Shown here: positions 28,768-36,390 of the stretch, piece by piece
How the letters are laid out: each line of letters opens with the position of its first letter
How positions within the stretch are numbered: position 1 is the first letter of the stretch
DNA from: Patescibacteria group bacterium
GTDB taxonomy: Bacteria; Patescibacteriota; Gracilibacteria; UBA1369
Assembly: GCA_963169655.1 (NCBI GenBank)
Contig: CAUJCM010000004.1
Span: forward strand, 62,001 to 126,000
Direction: 5' to 3'
Length of the DNA stretch: 64,000 nt
Position numbers and translations under genes: made by a program
The notes under the pieces: generated by a model
The model's input: only the letters and a program-made list of their open reading frames with translations
What the model was told of the DNA's origin: nothing
The model's database searches: none

Positions 28768-29958
28768 TTATGGGCAAGGTGGCGGCATCTCAACGATGCG
28801 CCAAACCTGCCCTTGCTCGTTTACGGGACTGCCTGGCTCGGCAATTCCTACGAGTCGGAAGAGGTCAGCGGGCACCTCTCCCTGAATGGATGCGGGACAA
28901 GAGTTCCCTCCATAAGCCCAGCACTGCCACGTCAGCGCGAGTGCTGCCATGTAGCTGCTGGACTTTCTATCCCCGATCACACTTGCATTGCAAGAGGATG
29001 GGGTGGGAGGGTTGATACCAATTTGTCGACAGTACAAACTGTCGATCAAAGGCATGGCATCGCCACCACCAACGAATGGTGCCCAGATAAAAACTCGGGC
29101 TCCGCTAGTAGCGGTGGAGGTACTCCAACCACCGGATGCTGCTATTGCTAGCAGGTCTGGTACCCCGAGCGTGACGCTCAGGGGATTCTGGTTGGGATTG
29201 GCGTTTGGCCAGGATGTCAAGGAGTTGCCCCCCTGAATCGTGACCTGAGACGAGTTCACGATAGAACAATGTCCTCCGTTTCCGCCGGTTCCGGAGTCAC
29301 CTCCAGTTCCAGAGCTGCCGCCACTGCCGCCACTGCCGCCACTGCCGCCCGCGCCGCCAGTACCGTCATTGCCGCCTTGGCCTCCTGCATCGTAGCATGG
29401 ACTTTCGTCCGCTGCACCGTTGCAGTTGTCGTCCAGTCCATTCCCGCAGATTTCTCCGCGGGGGTCGGGCTGGCCGGGGGTCGCTGAGCAGGTGAGGCCT
29501 GTGCCTGCACTGTTGCAGGTCCAGGTCCCGCTCCGGCGACACACTCCCACTCCAGAGGAGCAGGGAGTGCCGTGGTGAGGGTCGTCGGTACAGTCGTAGA
29601 CCGTCCCACTACCCCCAGTTCCTGCTGTACCACCGGTTCCAGCCTTGCCGCCAGTCCCAGCAGTACCGCCTGTTCCGGCTTTACCACCTGTTCCAGCGTT
29701 GCCGCCGGTACCAGTGTCGCCGCCGGTGCCAGAGGTCCCGCCGGATCCAGCGTTTCCACCAGTACCTGCGTTGCCGCCGGTGCCGCCTTTACCACCGGTT
29801 CCAGCGCTTCCGCCGGTTCCGGCATTGCCCGAGTTGCCTTCCAGGCACTCGGGGTCCCCACTTAAGAGGCAAGCCTCCGTGGTGGGATCTTCACCGCACC
29901 CCCACGCCAACATGGCGAGGAAGGAGGTGATGACGAAAAAAATTGCTTTCCTTGCCAT
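28768..29958 (-). CDS. Gly-rich repeat lipoprotein with MopE-like motif (GC-rich island gene 2)
   Basis: 396 residues. The signal peptide ends in lipobox LAWGC. A long Gly/Thr/Ala tract of GTGGxAGTGG-type units covers about 42-115. A Cys-rich segment with GLDDNCNGAADESPC resembles the DGxDNDCDG putative metal-binding motif (MopE type). A second Gly/Ser tract (about 195-230) and a Cys-containing C-terminal domain (about 235-396) follow. This architecture is characteristic of Myxococcota (Polyangia) secreted proteins and unlike anything else in the window. AGGAG lies 6 bases before the ATG. Role unknown; a surface lipoprotein is likely. Confidence 0.85.
   Translation of the reverse strand: MARKAIFFVITSFLAMLAWGCGEDPTTEACLLSGDPECLEGNSGNAGTGGSAGTGGKGGTGGNAGTGGNAGSGGTSGTGGDTGTGGNAGTGGKAGTGGTAGTGGKAGTGGTAGTGGSGTVYDCTDDPHHGTPCSSGVGVCRRSGTWTCNSAGTGLTCSATPGQPDPRGEICGNGLDDNCNGAADESPCYDAGGQGGNDGTGGAGGSGGSGGSGGSSGTGGDSGTGGNGGHCSIVNSSQVTIQGGNSLTSWPNANPNQNPLSVTLGVPDLLAIAASGGWSTSTATSGARVFIWAPFVGGGDAMPLIDSLYCRQIGINPPTPSSCNASVIGDRKSSSYMAALALTWQCWAYGGNSCPASIQGEVPADLFRLVGIAEPGSPVNEQGQVWRIVEMPPPCP
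29270..29840. repeat. GC-rich short-period coding repeats (Gly-rich tracts)
   Basis: Imperfect repeats of about 9-30 bases encode the GTGGxAGTGG units of island gene 2. They fall in two tracts, about 29270-29375 and 29610-29835. Confidence 0.8.
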
Positions 29959-29969
29959 CTAAAACTCCT

Positions 29970-30004
29970 GCCCAGTTAAGGGCTTTTTGCCCAATGGACT
30001 GGGC
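29970..30004 (-). promoter_or_regulatory. Nested hairpin abutting the Shine-Dalgarno of island gene 2
   Basis: On the minus strand GCCCAGT and ACTGGGC enclose GGGC-aaaaa-GCCC. The 3' arm directly touches the AGGAG at 29965-29969. It may control or protect initiation. Confidence 0.5.
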
Positions 30005-30016
30005 GTAAATATTTGC

Positions 30017-30078
30017 CTCCCGGAAGCCGGGTAGCTACACTCGAAGAATTCAAAGTGTACTACCCGGTCCATCGGGAG
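30017..30078 (-). terminator. Large hairpin after island gene 3
   Basis: Nearly the whole 62 bases fold: CTCCCG/CGGGAG, CCGGGTAG/CTACCCGG and TACACT/AGTGTA around a 12-base loop. It starts 6 bases after the stop of the 30085 gene. No T-run follows, so it may act as a 3' stabiliser as well as a terminator. Confidence 0.65.
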
Positions 30079-30084
30079 ACTGCG

Positions 30085-31314
30085 TTAGAAGATTGCCCCA
30101 GCTTGGAAGCCGAGGCTCACGTCGAAGAGATGCCCTGTTCGCTGCAACAGCTCACCGCTGTCGCCTCGGTAGGCTCCTCGACGGACGGGGAGCGGGGTGA
30201 TATTCCCCTCTAGACCGATTGAAGGCCCGAGGAGAAAGTGATCCCCAACGACGAAATTGGGTGCCACCTCGACTTTGTAGCCGAAGGCAGCCTTCGTCAC
30301 CGACTCCCCGGTATAGAGCTGCCGATCAGGCAGTTGGGAAACTGGGATGGTGTCCCAAACTGAGATCAACACGCCCGGGCTTCCCCAGAAGCGGAGCTCG
30401 AACCAGTTGACTGGCATCCAGCTCCCTCCAACTTTGGGTCCGACGAAGAATGATTTCCCATCGGTCCAAGAATTGAAACCATTGGCAGGTAGGTTCGGCG
30501 CCATTGCCGTAGCTACCTGCCGGAATTTCTGGTCGAAGGTGAGCCCAAGTACCAACTTGAACTCATCCCCGAAAGGGAAGGCGTCGATATCCAGGCCCCA
30601 GCCCATGCGGGCTGACGGGTCTTTGCCATAGTCGTTCGACCCGAACGAATTCAGGTCGAAACGAAAATTGGCAGACACCGACGCCACGCGGTCCATGTAG
30701 CTATACTCCCCAGCCTCTTCAGCGAGGGTGTACGCCTGGTCCGCGTACCCATAGGCCTGTTCCGCCCGAGCAGCTACCGGAGCGAGTTGCTCCTGTGCCA
30801 CTGGTGGAGCGATCGGAATCAGCCTCACGGTGATCTGATCTGACCTACCTCCCCACCCCTGCCAAGACAGCGTATAGCTGGTCTCGGTTGGTTGTACCAC
30901 GATGCTCCAGACCCTCCCTTTTGGGGTGGCGGTAGAGCCGGTGGTTGATTGGACAACGGTCACATCCCCTGCGGGAGTGTCCTGTCCGATCGTCACGGGG
31001 GTGGATGGCCCGGAGTACGACCCTTCTGGCCCGACGTATGTCAGGTTGCCCTGGGCGTCGAACCATTGTTCTCGGGCACAGATCAGCCTGAGTTTGACCT
31101 CCGAACCGACCTCTCCAGAGACCACGACGAGACCTGAGCTCTCGCTGAGGATCCCGCCGTTGACTGCGGCGTTGGGTGATGGAAGGACCTTCAGCTCACA
31201 CGAGCTCATCCCGTGCGTGCTTTTGTACTGCCAACCGGCCTGGCCGGCGGCGTAGACACTCGTTGGGAGCAAAACCCCCAAGAGGAGTGCCAGGATAAAA
31301 AGATAATTTCTCAT
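30085..31314 (-). CDS. Outer-membrane beta-barrel-like protein (GC-rich island gene 3)
   Basis: 409 residues from the ATG at 31314, chosen because GCAGGAG precedes it and a signal peptide follows directly (MRNYLFILALLLGVLLPTSV, then YAA/G cleavage). An in-frame ATG at 31380 gives no signal peptide. An Ig-like beta domain (about 22-165) follows. A short helical, Tyr/Ala-rich link (about 170-200) precedes a C-terminal region (about 205-409) of alternating amphipathic strands ending in VSLGFQAGAIF. The final Phe and strand pattern are typical of outer-membrane barrels inserted by BamA. Patescibacteria are generally thought to lack an outer membrane, so this is out of place unless recently acquired. 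GC is very high. Confidence 0.75.
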   Translation of the reverse strand: MRNYLFILALLLGVLLPTSVYAAGQAGWQYKSTHGMSSCELKVLPSPNAAVNGGILSESSGLVVVSGEVGSEVKLRLICAREQWFDAQGNLTYVGPEGSYSGPSTPVTIGQDTPAGDVTVVQSTTGSTATPKGRVWSIVVQPTETSYTLSWQGWGGRSDQITVRLIPIAPPVAQEQLAPVAARAEQAYGYADQAYTLAEEAGEYSYMDRVASVSANFRFDLNSFGSNDYGKDPSARMGWGLDIDAFPFGDEFKLVLGLTFDQKFRQVATAMAPNLPANGFNSWTDGKSFFVGPKVGGSWMPVNWFELRFWGSPGVLISVWDTIPVSQLPDRQLYTGESVTKAAFGYKVEVAPNFVVGDHFLLGPSIGLEGNITPLPVRRGAYRGDSGELLQRTGHLFDVSLGFQAGAIF

Positions 31315-31687
31315 TTCTTTCTCCTGCTCTTGGGTTTGGATCATCTTAGCACTATTGCCATGAATCTCCTCTCCCATCATTTTTAGATGCTTTTTTCTTA
31401 TAGCACCTAGAAAAGTTTTCAGCCTAAAGCAGGCTTAATAATACCTGTATAAATAACTTGTTACTCTTACAAATATTTTTAATCAAGAAATACGCTAAAA
31501 ACTCTTTGAGATGCTATAAGTTTCTTTTCCTATTTTTCAAAGAACAAACTTATTTTATTAAATAAGACAGAATTAAAACATATTATTCTTATTTCGTCAA
31601 ACTTTATTTTACAAATAAACATAATATGAGCTTAATCAATTATTTTAATTCAGCTAAAGTTGATTCATTACAAATTAAGTCAATATT
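31315..31687. other. Non-coding AT-rich spacer
   Basis: Returns to host-like base composition right after the island. It holds one 5-bp hairpin (AGCCT/AGGCT, 31421-31435) and a spaced 9-bp inverted repeat (CTTATAGCA at 31397, TGCTATAAG at 31512). I see no gene and no convincing promoter. Confidence 0.5.
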
Positions 31688-32776
31688 TTGAATAATCCGA
31701 AGAATATTATATTATGTGGAAGTTTTGGAGCAGGTAATCTTGGTGACGATGCTATTCTTGCTGGTATTCAAAATTTATTAAAATCTAGTTTCAACAAGTC
31801 TGATATTTATTTTACATCAGCTAATTTTAATAGCAGAAAAAAAGCTATTTATTTTTTCCCTTCTGGCTTTAAATCTTTTTTAAAATTTTATTTTACTATT
31901 AATGGATGGAGGTCAATTTCAAGGATTTGGAATTCTGATTTAATTATTTTTGGAGGTGGTGGACTTTTTAACGATGATGAAAGAATATCTATTTGGATCT
32001 GGTTTATGCAATTTTTAGGATTTTATATTCTGAGGAAAGAAGTATTTATTATCGGACAAAGTGTAGGACCATTAAAACATAAAATTTCAAAAATTTTAGT
32101 TAAATTTGTATTTAAGAACTCTAAATTTATTTCAGTTAGAGATCAAAATTCTGTCTCTATTTTAAATGATTTGGGAATAGGTAACGTTAATAATTTTTCA
32201 GATGCAGCTTTTGCTTTATCTTATGATTTTAAAAAAAATATTAATATTAGTGATGAAATATTAATTACATTTAGAGATTGGGATTTTGATGTTCAATTCA
32301 AGAGAGAATATTTTGATTTACTTAAAAAATTATCCGCATCTAATTCATTATCTTTTATCCCTTTTCAAGTTGGTAAATATAGTGACTTTTTGGCCTTTAA
32401 TAATTATATCAATGGCTTTGAGGAAAAAATTAGAATCAATCAATTGAATCCTGAAGACTTTAATCAAGCTATTCAGATGATAGGAAGAAGAAGAATATTA
32501 ATTGGGATGAGGCTACATTCAATTATTTTTGCAATTATTACTAATACTCCTTTTATTGCAATTTCTTATAGCAACAAAGTAAAGGACTTTGTTGAGAGCA
32601 TTGGTTTTAGTAAATATTGCATTGATGTTAAAAATTTTAATCATCAGCATGTGTTAAAGCTGGTTGATGAAATTAAAAATGATTCTAATGAAATTAAATT
32701 AAAACTAGAAAAAATTAAATTAAATCAGACATATTTATTTTTTGAAAATGAAAAATATTTAAAGTCAATTAATTAA
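31688..32776 (+). CDS. CsaB-like polysaccharide pyruvyl transferase
   Basis: 362 residues with a two-domain GT-B-like fold. The N-terminal CGSFGAGNLGDDAIL and the FGGGGLFNDDE loop mark the polysaccharide pyruvyl transferase family (PF04230). IGQSVGPLKH, ISVRDQNS and GMRLHSIIFAI follow. CsaB adds pyruvate from PEP to the secondary wall polymer to which SLH domains bind, matching the SLH protein at 7225. The start is TTG at 31688. The codon use is host-like, unlike the adjacent island genes. It may instead modify another surface glycan made with the rfb products. Confidence 0.85.
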   Translation: MNNPKNIILCGSFGAGNLGDDAILAGIQNLLKSSFNKSDIYFTSANFNSRKKAIYFFPSGFKSFLKFYFTINGWRSISRIWNSDLIIFGGGGLFNDDERISIWIWFMQFLGFYILRKEVFIIGQSVGPLKHKISKILVKFVFKNSKFISVRDQNSVSILNDLGIGNVNNFSDAAFALSYDFKKNINISDEILITFRDWDFDVQFKREYFDLLKKLSASNSLSFIPFQVGKYSDFLAFNNYINGFEEKIRINQLNPEDFNQAIQMIGRRRILIGMRLHSIIFAIITNTPFIAISYSNKVKDFVESIGFSKYCIDVKNFNHQHVLKLVDEIKNDSNEIKLKLEKIKLNQTYLFFENEKYLKSIN

Positions 32777-32916
32777 AGTTGTTTGATTATTGTTTTTAGA
32801 CCTTAATTCTTTGCTTTTAAAATGTTTACCAAGAGAAATTTTGATTTTTCATTATTCTTATTTTTGATTATTTTAAAAGAATTTATTTTTATTTAATATA
32901 TGGTTTAATTTTATAT

Positions 32917-32972
32917 GCTACCCTGCCCCTTGGGTGGGTGGGGGTTAGGGATGGAAAAGATTATAAAATATT
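32917..32972 (+). repeat. GC-rich REP-like repeat, copy B
   Basis: TACCCTGCCCC...GGTGGGGGTTAGGGATGG followed by an A-rich tail. It matches copy A at 26845 over about 56 bases with small differences and in the same orientation. The rest of the 32777-33026 gap is AT-rich with nothing recognised. Confidence 0.75.
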
Positions 32973-33026
32973 TTATATAAATAGCAAATCACTAATTTTT
33001 CATCGATATTATTAAAAATATTTATA

Positions 33027-33668
33027 TTATTTTATTTTAACTGATTTTAGATCTATATCTTTGACAGGCTTAAAACTATGCCTGTGGATTTCGCTTGATC
33101 CATATTGTCTTAATGCCTTTTTATGTAATGAAGTCCCATACCCTTTATGTTTCTCAAAATGGTAGACTGGATATTTTTTAGCGTAATCTTCCATTAAATG
33201 ATCTCTTGTCACCTTGGCAATTATAGAAGCACATGAAATTGTACGAATGGCTAAATCTCCTTTTATTATTGTCTTAAACGGTATTTGTATTGTGGTTTTT
33301 AGATCAATTTTATCATTACCATCAATCAAAATTAAATCTGGTTTTAAAGATAGATTAATAATTGCTCTTTTAAATGCTAATCTATTTGCCTTGCCAAGTC
33401 CCAAAGTATCAATCTCATAAGCTTTCGTGATACCAATACCGAATATTCCAGATTTTATTAATACTTTGTAGGCTTCTTCTCTTTGTGCCTCATTTAATTT
33501 CTTAGAATCTGTTATTTTAATATCACAAATAGGCTTTGTTTCAATATATGCACATGCAACAATAGGACCAGCCCATGGTCCTCTTCCAGCTTCATCAAGT
33601 CCAGCGATAATTACTTTATCGCTTAACATTTTATTTTCCTTGAAAAATTCCTCTTTAGGATTAAACAA
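33027..33668 (-). CDS. rnhB: Ribonuclease HII
   Basis: 213 residues; removes ribonucleotides and RNA primers from RNA-DNA hybrids. The catalytic DEAGRGPWAGP is at about 25-35. The family pattern ITDSKKL is present, with ILIDGND and the later SIIAKVTRD, then HKGYGTSLHKKAL. The carboxylates expected for catalysis are all there. It starts 10 bases after rplS on the same strand and shares its promoter; the rplS-rnhB pair is common in bacteria. An in-frame ATG at 33626 is an alternative start. Confidence 0.95.
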   Translation of the reverse strand: MFNPKEEFFKENKMLSDKVIIAGLDEAGRGPWAGPIVACAYIETKPICDIKITDSKKLNEAQREEAYKVLIKSGIFGIGITKAYEIDTLGLGKANRLAFKRAIINLSLKPDLILIDGNDKIDLKTTIQIPFKTIIKGDLAIRTISCASIIAKVTRDHLMEDYAKKYPVYHFEKHKGYGTSLHKKALRQYGSSEIHRHSFKPVKDIDLKSVKIK

Positions 33669-33678
33669 TTAATTTTAA

Positions 33679-34206
33679 TTATTCTGTTTTTTCAGATTGA
33701 TTTTCTTGTGCTTCAGCTACATTTTCTTCATTAGCAATTGCCTCAGTTTGAGTATTTTCACTAAGCAATTCAGCTTGAGGTGCTTTTTGTGTATTAACTT
33801 CTAATAGATTTTCCTCAACACTATTATTATCGGCTTCGTTAACAGTTTGTTGGCTAACCATTTTTTCCTTAAGTCTTGCTGCTTTTCCACTTACATTTCT
33901 CATGTAATATAGTTTTGCTCTTCTTACTTTACCAATCTTAATTACTTCAATTTTTTCAATATTTGGAGAATTAACTGGGAAAATCTTTTCTACACCAATT
34001 CCAGTGACTATTTTTCTCACTGTAATTGTTTTGCTAGCTCCATGTCCATGATTTACAGCTATTACCAGTCCTTCATAAACTTGAATTCTTTGTTTATCAC
34101 CTTCTTTAATTTTTTGGTAAACTTTTACGGTATATCCAGGTCTAATTTCAGGAAGATTCTTTTTATTATTCTTCTCTTCCAGTTTTTGTATAATAAGATT
34201 TGTCAT
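33679..34206 (-). CDS. rplS: 50S ribosomal protein L19 with acidic C-terminal extension
   Basis: The first 115 residues are a canonical L19 ([44 protein letters not shown]). A further 60 residues rich in Glu, Gln and Asn follow, which most L19 proteins lack; Patescibacteria often carry such tails. L19 sits at the subunit interface. Followed by rnhB. No Shine-Dalgarno is present. Confidence 0.95.
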   Translation of the reverse strand: MTNLIIQKLEEKNNKKNLPEIRPGYTVKVYQKIKEGDKQRIQVYEGLVIAVNHGHGASKTITVRKIVTGIGVEKIFPVNSPNIEKIEVIKIGKVRRAKLYYMRNVSGKAARLKEKMVSQQTVNEADNNSVEENLLEVNTQKAPQAELLSENTQTEAIANEENVAEAQENQSEKTE

Positions 34207-34242
34207 ATAAAAATCGTAAGCAAATTCGTTAATTGCCGTGCA

Positions 34243-34271
34243 ATATTATGTAATCACACGGTAAAAAGCAA
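34243..34271 (-). promoter_or_regulatory. Promoter of rplS-rnhB
   Basis: On the minus strand TTGCTT (34266-34271) and TAATAT (34243-34248) are separated by 17 bases. Start expected near 34236, giving a leader of about 30 bases. A CCGTG/CACGG inverted repeat overlaps the spacer. Confidence 0.55.
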
Positions 34272-34278
34272 GCCTTTT

Positions 34279-34839
34279 TTAATTTTCATCAATTAAATTA
34301 TTTATTGTAATAAGATTCTCTGGACTATCTACTAAATCGGATAAAAATTTGTCCTTGCATTTTCTTCTGTAAGTATAGTCATCTTTGGTCATAATACTAA
34401 ATCTAATTGGTCGTGAGGTATCAAGTTCATTATTCAAATAATCTTCTAATTTGCTTTTATCAATCTCTCCGACTATTAACAAATCAATCAGGGAATCTTT
34501 ATTCACAAAAATCCCTGAAAAAATAAGGACAGATATGTTGCCAAAATTTGAAATTCTCTTTGTTATCTCTTCTTTATTACTTAAACCTTTAACAATAATT
34601 GTTTTAAGCTCATTAAATAGTAGAAAATTTTTATTTACATAATAGTATTTTTTCCTATTTTTATCTCTTGATTTTAATAATCCTAATTTTTTCAAATTAT
34701 CTAATTCACGTCGAACTGAATTAATTTGTTCATCTAATTCGCGTGTTAATTCACGAATAAAAAATTCCTGCTCAGGATTGAGTAAAAAAATTGTTAATAA
34801 TTTAACCCTTGTTGTTGAAGTAAATAGCCTTTTTAACAT
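34279..34839 (-). CDS. Winged-helix transcriptional regulator with nucleotidyltransferase-like domain
   Basis: 186 residues. The N-terminal winged helix (about 1-80) reads TRVKLLTIFLLNPEQEF, ELTRELDEQINSVRRELDNL and a KKYYYVN wing, like ArsR/MarR-type repressors. The C-terminal part (about 90-186) contains LIDLLIVGEID, as in degenerate MNT-type nucleotidyltransferase domains attached to such regulators. The catalytic GSxxxGxxxxxSDxD pattern is not intact, so a ligand-sensing role is more likely. A palindrome lies right upstream of its start, suggesting autoregulation. It is flanked by tig and rplS on the same strand. Confidence 0.8.
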   Translation of the reverse strand: MLKRLFTSTTRVKLLTIFLLNPEQEFFIRELTRELDEQINSVRRELDNLKKLGLLKSRDKNRKKYYYVNKNFLLFNELKTIIVKGLSNKEEITKRISNFGNISVLIFSGIFVNKDSLIDLLIVGEIDKSKLEDYLNNELDTSRPIRFSIMTKDDYTYRRKCKDKFLSDLVDSPENLITINNLIDEN

Positions 34840-34846
34840 TTGTTTC

Positions 34847-34867
34847 TTGTATACATCTTTTATACAA
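34847..34867 (-). promoter_or_regulatory. Candidate operator of the winged-helix regulator
   Basis: TTGTATA, 7 bases, TATACAA: a perfect two-fold symmetric site 8 bases upstream of the regulator's ATG, overlapping where its promoter must be. Probably an autoregulatory site. Confidence 0.55.
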
Positions 34868-34933
34868 CTGTCGCAAATGTATTATTTTTTTAGTCATTAA
34901 TCAAGCAAATAGCTAGATATAAAGGTTTAGCCA

Positions 34934-36196
34934 TTATGTAAATAATGCTACCAACTTATCCATTTTCAGCTTGTTTTTAAGTCTTAATTTCATTTCTTCA
35001 ATTTCATTTAGTTTTGGTTGATAATTCATTGACTCAAAAATTTTATTTTCATCCTCTAAGGCTTTTTCTAATTCTTTATCACTTACTTCTATTTTTTCTT
35101 GTTTAAATATCTCCTGTATACCAAACCTTAATTTAACCCTCTTTATAGCTTCTTGATGCTTATCTTTGTGTAGATCTTGGTGGGTTTTATTTACTGCTTT
35201 CAAATAATCATCCCAATTCACTCCTTTTTGAGCCAAACTATCTTTCAATTCATCAATAATATAGTGAATTTCATCTTCAATTATTACTTCTGGAATTTCT
35301 ACTGATGTTTTTTCTGCTATTAATTCAAATAATTCAGATTCAAGTTTTTGTTGATCTTCAAATTCCTTTTGTTTGATCAAATTATCATTAATCTCTTTTT
35401 TAAACTGGTCTATAGTCATTTCCTTTCCTGCAACCTTTTTTATAAAATCAGAATCTATTTCAGGGAAATTTCTCTCTTCTATTCGATTAACCTTAACCTT
35501 AAATTTAACTAATTTACTTTGGAAAGGTTTATGGAAATAATCTTTTGGGAATGTGACTGTAAATTCTCTTTCATCATTCAAATTCATTCCTATTAAGTTT
35601 TCTTCAAAACCTGGAACAAATGACTTTTCACCAATGATGATTGGGTGATTTTTACTTGTTGTACCGTCTAATATTGCTCCACCTTCATCAAAACCTTGAA
35701 AATCAATTTCTACTCTGTCCCCTTCCTTAGCTTCTCTTTGAACATCTTGAAATTTAGCGTGATATTTTTGAAATTTTTTAATTTCCTCATTAATTAAATC
35801 ATCTGTAATTTCTATTTTAGCTTTAGTCAATTTAATTTTCTTATAATCCTTGATAGTAACCTCGGGGTAAATTGGAACAATAGCCTCATATTTTAATGGG
35901 TTTTCAGTTATTACATTTACTGTTGGTCTTGAAATGGGTTCAAGTTTTTCTTGTTTTACAGCTTCCATATAAGTTGGTGGGAGAGCTAAATCAATTGCTT
36001 GAGCCAAAAGATATTGAGGACTTATTTGTTGTTTAGCTACTTCTAGAGGAACTTTTCCAGGTCTAAAACCTTTGACATTGATTTGTTTTGATAATTTTTC
36101 TAAAGCGTTATTTAGGTATTTATCCATTTCTAAATCTGATAGTTCAACTGTTAATTTAATTGTAGAATTTTTATCTTTTGCTGATGTAATGTTCAT
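34934..36196 (-). CDS. tig: Trigger factor
   Basis: Ribosome-associated chaperone and peptidyl-prolyl isomerase, about 420 residues from the ATG at 36196; an in-frame start at 36226 adds 10 atypical residues. The N-terminal ribosome-binding domain contains the signature GFRPGKVPLEV (about 40-50). The FKBP-type PPIase domain (about 150-240) has GDRVEIDFQGF and FVPGFEENLIGM. The C-terminal helical arms cover about 250-420. Stand-alone gene. The divergent 36391 gene begins about 195 bases away. Confidence 0.94.
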   Translation of the reverse strand: MNITSAKDKNSTIKLTVELSDLEMDKYLNNALEKLSKQINVKGFRPGKVPLEVAKQQISPQYLLAQAIDLALPPTYMEAVKQEKLEPISRPTVNVITENPLKYEAIVPIYPEVTIKDYKKIKLTKAKIEITDDLINEEIKKFQKYHAKFQDVQREAKEGDRVEIDFQGFDEGGAILDGTTSKNHPIIIGEKSFVPGFEENLIGMNLNDEREFTVTFPKDYFHKPFQSKLVKFKVKVNRIEERNFPEIDSDFIKKVAGKEMTIDQFKKEINDNLIKQKEFEDQQKLESELFELIAEKTSVEIPEVIIEDEIHYIIDELKDSLAQKGVNWDDYLKAVNKTHQDLHKDKHQEAIKRVKLRFGIQEIFKQEKIEVSDKELEKALEDENKIFESMNYQPKLNEIEEMKLRLKNKLKMDKLVALFT

Positions 36197-36356
36197 TGCT
36201 TTTTGATTATAAATTTTGTGAAGCAATGATATATTAATGAGTTTATTTGAAAATACAATTTTACTAATAGACTTGACTTTGCAAACTATTCTTATAGAAA
36301 CTATTTTCTTTTTTGGTAATTTTACAATTCCACTTTTTATTAAGTCGAATATATGT

Positions 36357-36362
36357 TATAAT
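36357..36362 (+). promoter_or_regulatory. Probable -10 box of the 36391 gene
   Basis: A perfect TATAAT 28 bases before the ATG at 36391. No good -35 is visible at 16-18 bases (a T-rich stretch only). Confidence 0.45.
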
Positions 36363-36390
36363 TTTAAGATTAATTTAAGAGTCAACAATT

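Larger units (their letters stand above)
27065..31380. other. GC-rich three-gene island of foreign character
   Basis: Three minus-strand genes (27125-27838, 28768-29958, 30085-31314) are near 55-60% GC by eye in a genome of about 30%. Each has its own Shine-Dalgarno and hairpins just before or after the gene. They are separated by an AT-rich 0.9 kb gap (27839-28767) and a short structured gap (29959-30084). Codon choice, start signals and protein types all differ from the neighbours. Confidence 0.85.

Noticed and set aside
29269-29962. Long plus-strand and alternate-frame ORFs across the GC-rich repeat gene
   Set aside because: They are low-complexity shadows of the Gly-rich repeats, with no start signals. 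The minus-strand frame has a signal peptide, lipobox and Shine-Dalgarno.
31397-31520. Spaced 9-bp inverted repeat CTTATAGCA / TGCTATAAG upstream of island gene 3
   Set aside because: Arms are 106 bases apart and AT-rich; matches of this size are likely by chance, so it is not proposed as an element end.
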